A stretch of 8,770 bases of DNA. Origin: Acidobacteriota bacterium (GTDB lineage Bacteria > Acidobacteriota > Vicinamibacteria > Vicinamibacterales > JAFNAJ01). The translations under genes were made by a program, and so were the position numbers. The stretch lies in contig JAFNAJ010000083.1 in the NCBI GenBank assembly GCA_017860085.1, forward strand, positions 1 through 8,770, in the 5' to 3' direction. The notes below the pieces were generated by a model. The model ran no database searches. It was not told the DNA's origin and worked only from the letters and a program-made list of their open reading frames with translations. How positions within the stretch are numbered: the first letter of the stretch is position 1; each line of letters begins with the position of its first letter. Positions 1-8,770 of the stretch are shown piece by piece.

Positions 1-881
1 AGCACCTCGTGAAACTGCCGGGGCGCGTCGCACACCGCGACCTCGTATCCCGCCGACTCGAGGGTGCTTCGCACGAACGCGGCGTGGCTGGGGTCGTCTT
101 CGACGACGAGCACGCGGGGAATGTCGGGCGACACGCGTTCGAGCAGGTGGTGCAGCCGGCTGACCAGGGCGTCCCAGTCGAGCGGCTTCTCGAAGTAGCC
201 ATCGGCCCCCGCGTGAATCGCCTCGGCCTGGTCGAGGAAATCGTTCTTCAGGCTGAGCATCAGCACGGCCGGCACATCGCCCCCGTCGCGGCTCCGGAGG
301 TACTCGACCACCCCGTACCCCGTGCCATCGGGCAGGCTGATGTCGACGATCAGACCGTCTGGCAGGGTCGCGTCGATCACCGCCCGGGCCTCGGCGCACG
401 TGCTGGCCGTCCGGGTCTGGAGCCCCTCGAGCCGAAGCAGGCGTTCGACGAGCTCGTTGATCGATGGGTCGTCGTCGACGACGAGCACCATGCGGGTGCC
501 GTTGGCCAGCTGGCCGGGCGACAGCGACTCGGGAGCGGGACGGGTCTCGGCCGGGACAACAGGCTCCGCCGCACGAAACGCCTCGGCGAGCTCTTCGATG
601 ATCTGCTCCCACCGATCGAGGGTGGTCTCGGGCTGGGGCCCACTCGTCACCTGGTCGCACAACCGTTCGCCTTGCCTGCCGAGGTCGGAGATGCGGTCGA
701 ACCCGAAGGTCGACCCCGAGCCGGCGAGCCGGTGGAAGTGCCGACGGAGCTCGTCAATCGCCGCGCCGGGGCCGCCTCTCCGCACCGCGCCGAGGGCGCT
801 GCGCAACTCGGTCAGCCGCTCGGTCCCGCTGCCGAGGAATTCGAGCGCCAGTTCCCTGAAATCGTCGTCCCAGCTCCCCAT
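1..881 (-). CDS. Hpt-REC-REC phosphorelay protein, C-terminus cut by window edge
   Basis: I translated this by hand from the reverse strand; 293 residues are visible before the edge. Residues about 10-110 form a histidine phosphotransfer domain, with the phosphoacceptor His at residue 50 in the motif HRLAGSGSTFGF (family consensus H-x-L-K-G). Residues about 131-250 form a complete receiver domain: acidic pair D136/D137, phospho-acceptor D180 in LIVDISLPDG, S210 and K232. The D-S-K spacings of 30 and 22 match CheY. A second receiver begins near residue 256 (VLVVEDD, E261-D263) and is truncated. Such proteins pass phosphate within multistep relays; the cytoplasmic location is inferred from the lack of any visible membrane segment. 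The ATG at 881 is chosen because the Hpt domain follows directly; GTG at 890 would add only three residues, and there is no strong ribosome binding site. The missing part could be an output domain such as GGDEF (PleD-like), which cannot be seen. It lies 130 bp downstream of the second clpX, in the same direction. Confidence 0.85.
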   Translation of the reverse strand, partial: MGSWDDDFRELALEFLGSGTERLTELRSALGAVRRGGPGAAIDELRRHFHRLAGSGSTFGFDRISDLGRQGERLCDQVTSGPQPETTLDRWEQIIEELAEAFRAAEPVVPAETRPAPESLSPGQLANGTRMVLVVDDDPSINELVERLLRLEGLQTRTASTCAEARAVIDATLPDGLIVDISLPDGTGYGVVEYLRSRDGGDVPAVLMLSLKNDFLDQAEAIHAGADGYFEKPLDWDALVSRLHHLLERVSPDIPRVLVVEDDPSHAAFVRSTLESAGYEVAVCDAPRQFHEV

Positions 882-931
882 CGCCTGCACCCGGTGGCCC
901 GCGCCGGCACACCCCGTCCCTTCCCTAATCG

Positions 932-951
932 GCACCCTGGGCTCAGGGTGC
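932..951 (-). terminator. Hairpin between second clpX and Hpt-REC-REC gene
   Basis: There is a perfect 8-bp inverted repeat (GCACCCTG / CAGGGTGC) around a 4-nt loop, in the 130-bp gap after the second clpX stop codon and 51 bp before the Hpt-REC-REC start. Neither strand has a T-run after the stem, so this is not a classical intrinsic terminator. It could be a partial terminator, an RNA-processing site or an operator-like palindrome. Nothing else in 882-1011 looks like a gene. Confidence 0.3.
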
Positions 952-1011
952 AGGGGGGACGAGGGCCCGGTCATGGGGCCGGCAAGTATCTGTATGAAAG
1001 CGGGTTGCCTG

Positions 1012-2235
1012 TCAGGAAGCCTGCCGGTCGGCCGACAGCTCGACGGCTGCCACCGAGGACTCGTCCACGACCACGCGGGAGCTCGCGCGCCGGCCGGGCA
1101 GCGTATACATCAGCTCGAGCATCAGCGTTTCCATCACGGCGCGCAGCCCGCGCGCGCCCATGCGCCGGGCCATCGCGGCGTCGGCGATCGCCTCGAGGGC
1201 TCCGGGCGTGAACTCGAGCGGCACGCCCTCGTAGTCGAACAGCGCCTGGTACTGCTTCGTGAGCGCGTTGCGCGGTTCGGTGAGGACCCTGACGAGTGCC
1301 AGCCGGTCGAGGTCTTCCAGCACGGAGACCACGGGCAGCCGACCCACGAACTCGGGGATGAGCCCGTAGGCCATCAGGTCGCCCGGCTCGAGTTCCGCGG
1401 GCGCTCCGGGCTGGCTTGCCGCCGGCTGGGTCCCGAGGAACCCCAGTGTCCGGCGGCCCTGGCGTCGGGCCACGATGTCGTCGAGCCCGACGAATGCGCC
1501 CCCGCAGATGAACAGAATGTGGGTGGTGTCGATGGCGATCGTGTCCTGCTGCGGGTGCTTGCGCCCCCCCTGGGGGGGCACGTTGGCGATCGTCCCTTCG
1601 AACATCTTCAGCAGGGCCTGCTGCACCCCTTCCCCGGCCACGTCGCGGGTCGCGGCGAGGTGGTCGGATCGCCGCGCGATCTTGTCGACCTCGTCGAGAT
1701 AGACGATGCCCTGCTGACAGCGCGCGATGTCGCCGCCCGCCGCCTGCAGCAGCCGTCGCAGGACGTTTTCGACGTCCTCGCCGACATACCCTGCCTGGGT
1801 CAGGGTCGTGGCGTCGTAGGTCGCAAACGGCACGTCGAGCAGCCGTGCCAGGGTCTGCGCCAGCAGCGTCTTGCCAGTGCCCGTGGGTCCCACGAGCAGC
1901 ACGTTCGATTTGGCGAGGTCGATCTCGGCCGACCCTTGCCGCAGGATCTCGATCCGCTTGTAGTGGTTGTAGACCGCCACGGCCAGCTGCTTCTTGGCGC
2001 GCTCCTGGCCAATGACGTAGCGGTCGAGGAACCGCTTGATGTCGACAGGGGCCGGCAACTCGCGGCCCAGCCGGCAGGACGCCGCCCGGGCGCTCGCGTT
2101 CACGAGGTCCTGACACGACTCGATGCAGCGGTCACAGATGTAGACACCCTGCCCGGCGACCAGCCTCTGCACCTCGTACTGGGCGCGCTGGCAGAACGAG
2201 CAACACGGCACGGCGGGAGGCGTGGGGCTCGACAT
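1012..2235 (-). CDS. clpX: Second ClpX-type AAA+ unfoldase (divergent paralog), 407 aa
   Basis: This is a full-length ClpX family protein, colinear with the ClpX at 4918-6159. The N-terminal zinc-binding domain has C12, C15, C34 and C37. The AAA+ module has Walker A GPTGTGKT (116-123), pore loop GYVGE (Y150), Walker B YLDEVDK (D181/E182), an RKH loop (225-227), an arginine finger in PEFVGR (R299) and sensor-2 R362 in GARGLR. The ClpP-docking tripeptide is LGF (264-266) in place of IGF, so docking on ClpP is plausible. ClpX unfolds tagged substrates using ATP and feeds them to ClpP, or remodels complexes alone. By eye it is roughly 60% identical to the other copy. It is three residues shorter after the docking loop and has a different C-terminal tail. 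The ATG at 2235 places the zinc cysteines at the same positions as in the main ClpX; no clear Shine-Dalgarno sequence precedes it. It is transcribed away from the tig operon, with tRNA-Leu between them. The ClpX call is certain; the reason for a second copy is unknown. Confidence 0.95.
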   Translation of the reverse strand: MSSPTPPAVPCCSFCQRAQYEVQRLVAGQGVYICDRCIESCQDLVNASARAASCRLGRELPAPVDIKRFLDRYVIGQERAKKQLAVAVYNHYKRIEILRQGSAEIDLAKSNVLLVGPTGTGKTLLAQTLARLLDVPFATYDATTLTQAGYVGEDVENVLRRLLQAAGGDIARCQQGIVYLDEVDKIARRSDHLAATRDVAGEGVQQALLKMFEGTIANVPPQGGRKHPQQDTIAIDTTHILFICGGAFVGLDDIVARRQGRRTLGFLGTQPAASQPGAPAELEPGDLMAYGLIPEFVGRLPVVSVLEDLDRLALVRVLTEPRNALTKQYQALFDYEGVPLEFTPGALEAIADAAMARRMGARGLRAVMETLMLELMYTLPGRRASSRVVVDESSVAAVELSADRQAS

Positions 2236-2518
2236 GGGCGGAAGCGGGAGCCGTGTGCGCAGTCGGGCTGGGAACGCCGGCGGCGGCGATACTCCCTTCA
2301 GATCGCATGCCAGGCCGCGAGTGCCCCGAGCCTCCCGACGCGCCCGTGAAGGACCGGCGCTGTCACCCGCAGCGAAGACTATTGGTGTGGCGACGGAAGA
2401 CCGCCCTGTGTCCTCGCGTCGTCGAGTGTGCGGTGGTTTGACCGGCCTCCGCTCGCATGCTACGCTTCGGCTGGCCCGGTGGGTGGTCGACCAGGCGCCG
2501 CGGCCAGCATTTCCGCAC
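2236..2518. other. Divergent intergenic region, no gene seen
   Basis: This stretch of about 280 bp separates the second clpX (leftward) from tRNA-Leu (rightward). The open frames that cross it show no family resemblance, and one contains the tRNA, so I do not call them genes. It must hold the promoter of the second clpX, but no convincing -35/-10 pair is visible on the minus strand. The plus-strand promoter near its right end is listed separately. I found no CIRCE-type inverted repeat and no clear sigma32-type promoter. Confidence 0.5.
2438..2466 (+). promoter_or_regulatory. Sigma70-like promoter for tRNA-Leu
   Basis: TTGACC (2438-2443) and TACGCT (2461-2466) are separated by exactly 17 bp. 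They match the -35 and -10 consensus at five and four of six positions. Transcription would begin near 2473, giving a leader of about 45 nt before the tRNA. The same transcript could continue toward tig, since no strong intrinsic terminator is visible after the tRNA. This is a motif match only; the function is inferred. Confidence 0.5.
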
Positions 2519-2605
2519 GCGAAAGTGGCGGAACTGGCAGACGCGCCGGACTTAGGATCCGGTAGCCGTAAGGCTGTGGGGGTTCAAATCCCCCCTTTCG
2601 CACCA
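2519..2605 (+). tRNA. tRNA-Leu, anticodon UAG
   Basis: This is a complete cloverleaf. The acceptor stem GCGAAAG pairs with CTTTCGC (2595-2601), the discriminator is A, and the CCA end is encoded (2603-2605). The anticodon stem CCGGA/TCCGG encloses loop CTTAGGA with anticodon TAG at 2553-2555, which reads CUA and, through wobble, other CUN leucine codons. A long variable arm (AGCC-GTAA-GGCT) marks a class II tRNA, as expected for leucine. The T arm is GGGGG-TTCAAAT-CCCCC. Length is 87 nt including CCA. It lies between the divergent second clpX and tig. Confidence 0.97.
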
Positions 2606-2654
2606 ACTTCTTCCCACCCGACGCTCCGATTGGACAGTCCGTGAACGAGATCGT

Positions 2655-2730
2655 GGTTCTTGGTGCTTTGTTCTCGGTTCTTGGTCCGTTCGGGGTTCCT
2701 GGTTCTTGGTTCGTTCGGGGTTCTTGGTTC
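2655..2730 (+). repeat. Degenerate GGTTCTTGG repeat array with a 25-bp tandem duplication
   Basis: GGTTCTTGG occurs exactly four times (starting at 2655, 2676, 2701 and 2719), plus one single-mismatch copy (GGTTCCTGG at 2694). Positions 2681-2705 and 2706-2730 are direct tandem copies matching at 23 of 25 bases, both differences being C/T. The array fills most of the gap between tRNA-Leu and tig. Read on the minus strand it yields NQEPRT-like peptides, which I take as an artefact of the repeat. Its role is unknown. Confidence 0.85.
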
Positions 2731-2767
2731 AGGGGCGGACGGTGAGCCCGCGCAGCCGACACGACTC

Positions 2768-4090
2768 ATGAAGACCGACGTCATCGACATCAGCGTGACC
2801 GAACGACAGCTCGTGGTCGAGGTGCCTCCCGACGTGGTGGAGACCGAGATCGGCCGGGTGACGCAGGCCTACGCGCGCAAGGCGCGCATCCCGGGCTTTC
2901 GGCCGGGCAAGGCCCCGGCGCGCGTCGTGCGTCAGCGCTTCAAGGACGAGATCCTGCACGACGTGGTCCACGACCTGGTCCCTCGCCTCGTGGACGATGC
3001 GCTGCGCGAGCGCACGCTCGAGCCGGTCGACACGCCGTCGGTGCGCGACGTCTCGATCAGCGAAGGTCAGCCGCTCACCTTCAAGGCCGATTTCGAGATC
3101 CTGCCGCCGATCGAGCCGGTCGACTACGCCGCGATCTCGCTTCGCCGCGACCCCGTCGCGGTGGCCGACGAGGCCGTCGACCGCACCCTCGAACGGTTGC
3201 GCGAACGGGCGGCCAGGTTCGAGCCGATCGATGGACGGCCGGCCGCACACGGCGACTTCATCTCGGGCGACCTCGTCAGGCGTGTGCGCACGGCGCCCGC
3301 CGTTCACGACGCGGGCCCGACCCCCGGGTCCCGAGTCCAGAGCCCCGAGGAGACCCACGAGGGCATCACCATCGAGATCGGCGCCTCGGTCAACCCGCCG
3401 GGATTCGACGCGGCCCTGATCGGTCTCGAGCCCGGCGCGACAAAATCGTTCGCGGTCACCTTCCCTGCCGACTACCCGGTGGAAGATCTCCGGAACGCCG
3501 AGGTCGAGTACACCGTCGCGGTCAAGGGCCTCAAGCGCAAGGTGCTGCCGAGCCTCGACGACGAGTTCGCCCGCGATCTCGGCGAGTTCGACTCGCTCGC
3601 GGCCCTCCGCGATCGGGTCAAGGGCGACCTGCTCAAGGACGCCGAACGCTCGCAGGAGCGTGAGGTCCGCAATGACCTGCTCCGCCAGCTCGCCTCGCGC
3701 GCGTCGATCGATCCGCCGAAGGCCCTGGTGGCGCGCGAGGTCGACCGTCGTCTCGAGGAATTCGTCGGCCAGCTCATCGCCCAGCGCGTCGACCCGACGC
3801 GCGCCGGCATCGACTGGGCTGAGTTCCGCGAGAGCCAACAGGACGCCGCGCGCGAGACGGTGAAGGCCATGCTCGTGCTCGACGATGTGGCGCGACGCGA
3901 GGCGCTCACGGTCTCCGACGAGGAGGTGGAGGCCGAGTTGCAGCGGCTGGCCGACCGGACGGGCAAGTCGGTGGCCGCCATCAGGGCACGCCTCGAGAAG
4001 GACGGAGACGTCGGGCGGGTGCAGGCGGGGCTGCGCCGGGAGAAGGCGGTCGCCTTCGTCCTGTCGCGTGCTACAATTGCGGGAGTGTAA
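2768..4090 (+). CDS. tig: Trigger factor, ribosome-associated chaperone / prolyl isomerase, 440 aa
   Basis: Trigger factor binds the ribosome at the peptide exit and shelters nascent chains. The N-terminal ribosome-binding domain carries the signature GFRPGKAP (residues 43-50). The middle FKBP-type PPIase domain starts at GDFISGDL (162-169) and continues through TIEIG and NPPGFD to FPADYP. The C-terminal helical arms run from about residue 255 to the end. Length compares with 432 aa in E. coli. I chose the ATG at 2768 because the frame's earlier ATG at 2660 would add 36 residues translated largely from the GGTTCTTGG repeats; no strong Shine-Dalgarno sequence supports either start. Within the PPIase domain, residues about 170-199 form a loop some 14 residues longer than in E. 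coli, rich in P, R, S and T. The last codons overlap an extended -10 motif that may serve clpP. It is the first gene of the tig-clpP-clpX-lon cluster. Confidence 0.95.
   Translation: MKTDVIDISVTERQLVVEVPPDVVETEIGRVTQAYARKARIPGFRPGKAPARVVRQRFKDEILHDVVHDLVPRLVDDALRERTLEPVDTPSVRDVSISEGQPLTFKADFEILPPIEPVDYAAISLRRDPVAVADEAVDRTLERLRERAARFEPIDGRPAAHGDFISGDLVRRVRTAPAVHDAGPTPGSRVQSPEETHEGITIEIGASVNPPGFDAALIGLEPGATKSFAVTFPADYPVEDLRNAEVEYTVAVKGLKRKVLPSLDDEFARDLGEFDSLAALRDRVKGDLLKDAERSQEREVRNDLLRQLASRASIDPPKALVAREVDRRLEEFVGQLIAQRVDPTRAGIDWAEFRESQQDAARETVKAMLVLDDVARREALTVSDEEVEAELQRLADRTGKSVAAIRARLEKDGDVGRVQAGLRREKAVAFVLSRATIAGV
4069..4077 (+). promoter_or_regulatory. Extended -10 promoter candidate for clpP inside the tig 3' end
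   Basis: TGCTACAAT is a full extended -10 element (TGn followed by TACAAT, five of six to consensus). It ends 13 nt before the tig stop codon's last base and about 105 nt upstream of the clpP ATG. The surroundings are very G+C-rich, so an A/T-rich consensus hexamer stands out. No good -35 lies at 16-18 bp, which extended -10 promoters tolerate. The 93-bp gap after tig also holds a short perfect stem, GGCGC-TGA-GCGCC, at 4136-4148. Confidence 0.4.
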
Positions 4091-4169
4091 CCACCTGCCG
4101 CGCCGCCGCCTTCGCGGTGTGCCTGCGACTTGGCGGGCGCTGAGCGCCGGCCGTCACTCGACGATCCCC

Positions 4170-4174
4170 AAGGT
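4170..4174 (+). promoter_or_regulatory. Shine-Dalgarno site of clpP
   Basis: AAGGT lies 9 nt before the ATG at 4184. It supports this start over the in-frame ATG at 4130, which would add 18 residues lacking any ClpP resemblance. Confidence 0.6.
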
Positions 4175-4183
4175 CAGAACTCC

Positions 4184-4786
4184 ATGAACGACGCGCGCAT
4201 GCAGTTGATCCCCATGGTGGTCGAGCAGACCAACCGGGGCGAGCGGGCCTACGACATCTACTCCCGGCTCCTCAAGGACAGCATCATCTTCATCGGCTCG
4301 CCCGTCGACGACAACGTGGCGAACCTGGTGATCGCGCAACTGCTGTTTCTCGAGGCCGAGGATCCCGACCGCGACATCCTGCTCTACATCAACAGTCCCG
4401 GCGGATCGATCACGGCGGGCCTGGCGATCTACGACACGATGCAGTTCATCAAGCCAGACGTGCAGACCTACTGCCTTGGCCAGGCGGCCTCGATGGCGGC
4501 GGTCCTGCTCGCGGCGGGCACCAAGGGCAAGCGCTTCTCCCTCCCGAACTCCCGCATCGTCATTCACCAGCCGCTGATGTCAGGCCTCGGGGGCCAGGCG
4601 AGCGACATCGACATCGCCGCGCGCGAGATCCTGCGGATGCGGGAGCAGCTGAACGCCATCCTCGTGCGTCACACGGGCCAGGCGACGGAGCGGATCCAGC
4701 AGGACACCGAGCGCGACTACATCATGTCGGCCGAACAGGGGAAGGAATACGGTATCATTGACGACGTCATCGTCAAGCGTCCGTAG
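4184..4786 (+). CDS. clpP: ATP-dependent Clp protease proteolytic subunit, 200 aa
   Basis: ClpP is the barrel-shaped cytoplasmic serine peptidase that degrades polypeptides fed in by ClpX (or ClpA/ClpC-type partners). The catalytic triad is visible: S103 in GQAASMAA, H128 in VIHQP and D178 in TERDYIM. The oxyanion-region motif NSPGGSI lies at 70-76. The N-terminal phrase LIPMVVEQTNRGERAYDIYSRLL is family-typical, written here only as landmarks LIPMV and ERAYDIYSRLL. Length is close to E. coli ClpP (207 aa with propeptide); the N-terminal extension before the conserved part is short, so any propeptide would be only a few residues. It sits 93 bp after tig and 131 bp before clpX. That spacing leaves room for its own promoter (4069-4077) and for the hairpin that follows it. 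Only one ClpP is present here for two ClpX proteins. Confidence 0.98.
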   Translation: MNDARMQLIPMVVEQTNRGERAYDIYSRLLKDSIIFIGSPVDDNVANLVIAQLLFLEAEDPDRDILLYINSPGGSITAGLAIYDTMQFIKPDVQTYCLGQAASMAAVLLAAGTKGKRFSLPNSRIVIHQPLMSGLGGQASDIDIAAREILRMREQLNAILVRHTGQATERIQQDTERDYIMSAEQGKEYGIIDDVIVKRP

Positions 4787-4792
4787 CCGCCC

Positions 4793-4818
4793 GCGCAGGC
4801 CCTGGCGAGGGGCTGCGC
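4793..4818 (+). promoter_or_regulatory. Strong hairpin in the clpP-clpX intergenic region
   Basis: GCGCAG (4793-4798) pairs with CTGCGC (4813-4818). Inside it, CCCT pairs with AGGG around a GGCG tetraloop, with a single G-G mismatch between the two stems. It begins 7 nt after the clpP stop codon and about 100 nt before the clpX start. No T-run follows, so complete termination is unlikely. An attenuator, or an RNA-processing or mRNA-stabilising element that sets clpP:clpX ratios, is possible but inferred. Confidence 0.4.
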
Positions 4819-4904
4819 ACAGGCCTACGACGCGGGTCGCGAAGATCCGATAGGTAGGGCGCGGAGGCCCGCCTGGCGATGGCCGCCGGCCGGAGACGCC
4901 GCCC

Positions 4905-4909
4905 AAGGA
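4905..4909 (+). promoter_or_regulatory. Shine-Dalgarno site of clpX, deciding a GTG start
   Basis: AAGGA lies 8 nt before GTG at 4918. This start gives the usual short basic leader before the zinc-finger CSFC. The upstream in-frame ATG at 4879 has its own weaker-placed GGAGG (4863-4867, 11 nt away) and would add 13 residues (MAAGRRRRPRTPD) that do not resemble the family. I therefore favour GTG but cannot exclude ATG. Confidence 0.6.
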
Positions 4910-4917
4910 CCCCAGAC

Positions 4918-6159
<1,242 letters not shown>

Positions 6160-6175
6160 CGGTCACATCGAATCC

Positions 6176-8566
<2,391 letters not shown>

Positions 8567-8573
8567 CAACCGG

Positions 8574-8591
8574 GGGGTCCCGCGGGGCCCC
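8574..8591 (+). terminator. G+C-rich hairpin between lon and engB
   Basis: GGGGTCCC and GGGGCCCC flank a 2-nt centre and can pair with one U-G wobble; opening the innermost pair gives a 7-bp stem with a 4-nt loop. It begins 7 nt after the lon stop codon. Only scattered T residues follow, so it is at best a weak or factor-assisted terminator. engB, starting 22 nt later, may be partly co-transcribed with lon. Confidence 0.3.
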
Positions 8592-8612
8592 TCGATTCGC
8601 TTTCCCAGACGT

Positions 8613-8770
8613 TTGAACATCGTCGAGGTCCAGTTCGTGAGGAGCGCTGCGAGCGCGCGCGATTTCCCGCGCGAGCCGGTTCCGCAGCTGGCCATGGTCG
8701 GGCGGTCGAACGTCGGGAAGTCGAGCGTGATCAACGCGCTGACGAGAAGCCGGGTGGCGCGCACCAGCGC
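8613..8770 (+). CDS. engB: Ribosome-assembly GTPase EngB (YihA/YsxC), N-terminal part, cut by window edge
   Basis: Fifty-two codons are visible. The frame contains FVRSA near the start, then LAMVGRSNVGKSSVINAL, where GRSNVGKS (residues 30-37) is the Walker A/G1 motif of the EngB subfamily of TRAFAC GTPases, and finally VARTS, the start of the switch I region. EngB proteins help assemble the large ribosomal subunit. The likely start is TTG at 8613, because residues directly after it already align with the family and no ATG or GTG is available closer upstream in frame before the hairpin. GTG at 8637 would cut off conserved residues. No Shine-Dalgarno sequence is evident. Its position after lon matches the lonA-ysxC order known from Bacillus. 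G2-G5 motifs lie beyond the window. Confidence 0.9.
   Translation, partial: MNIVEVQFVRSAASARDFPREPVPQLAMVGRSNVGKSSVINALTRSRVARTS

Noticed and set aside
322..2349. 675-aa plus-strand open frame
   Set aside because: It runs antisense across two genes supported by motifs (Hpt-REC-REC and ClpX) and has a low-complexity R/S/H-rich translation.
2236..2518. CIRCE/HrcA operator or sigma32 heat-shock promoter
   Set aside because: I looked for the TTAGCACTC-type inverted repeat and a CTTGAA-type -35 with a CCCAT-type -10 and found neither.
2519..2605. tRNA-Leu as an integration (att) site for a mobile element
   Set aside because: No integrase and no duplicated tRNA 3' end were seen in the window.
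2222..2644. 140-aa plus-strand open frame through the divergent region
   Set aside because: It includes the whole tRNA-Leu and has no family resemblance.
2655..2730. CRISPR array
   Set aside because: The units are 9 bp and irregularly spaced or directly abutting; there are no uniform spacers and no cas genes in the window.
2660..2767. N-terminal extension of trigger factor from ATG 2660
   Set aside because: The 36 extra residues come largely from the repeat array and are unlike the family; the conserved N-terminus begins at ATG 2768.
2460..2790. Small minus-strand open frames giving peptides with NQEPRT units
   Set aside because: They are translations of the GGTTCTTGG repeats and the tRNA complement, not genes.
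4753..4758. TATCAT as a -10 for clpX at the clpP 3' end
   Set aside because: No TG extension and no -35 at suitable spacing; the bases lie in conserved ClpP codons.

Overview
This is a G+C-rich bacterial chromosome segment (about two thirds G+C by eye) built around the housekeeping proteostasis cluster tig-clpP-clpX-lon-engB. The trigger factor has an Acidobacteriota-like form of its PPIase domain, with a phrase of the type TIEIG...NPPGFD. Together with the base composition and the GGTTCTTGG-type intergenic repeats, this suggests an Acidobacteriota (perhaps Vicinamibacteria-like) genome. That placement is an inference from remembered family patterns, not a search result.

Left arm, minus strand (1-2235): an incomplete signalling protein, Hpt-REC-REC, runs off the left edge. 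Upstream of it, in the same direction, is a complete second ClpX (407 aa). All ATPase, pore, zinc-finger and ClpP-docking positions I could check are retained in this copy, but it is clearly diverged from the clpX on the plus strand.

Centre (2236-2767): a divergent intergenic region. It holds a plausible sigma70-type promoter (TTGACC, 17-bp spacer, TACGCT), a complete tRNA-Leu(UAG) with encoded CCA, and then a short array of degenerate GGTTCTTGG repeats containing a 25-bp tandem duplication. I found no convincing protein gene in 2236-2518.

Right arm, plus strand (2768-8770): trigger factor (folding at the ribosome exit), ClpP (Ser-His-Asp peptidase), ClpX (its AAA+ unfoldase), Lon (AAA+ Ser-Lys protease) and the first 52 codons of the ribosome-assembly GTPase EngB. 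Clear Shine-Dalgarno sequences precede clpP and clpX, and the latter supports a GTG start. An extended -10 motif lies inside the 3' end of tig and could give clpP its own promoter. A strong hairpin separates clpP from clpX. clpX and lon are 16 bp apart and probably share a transcript.

Taken together, nascent chains meet trigger factor and damaged or tagged proteins go to ClpXP or Lon. The extra ClpX, transcribed away from the main operon and next to a phosphorelay protein, is the least ordinary feature. I see no mobile element, CRISPR array or clearly novel system.
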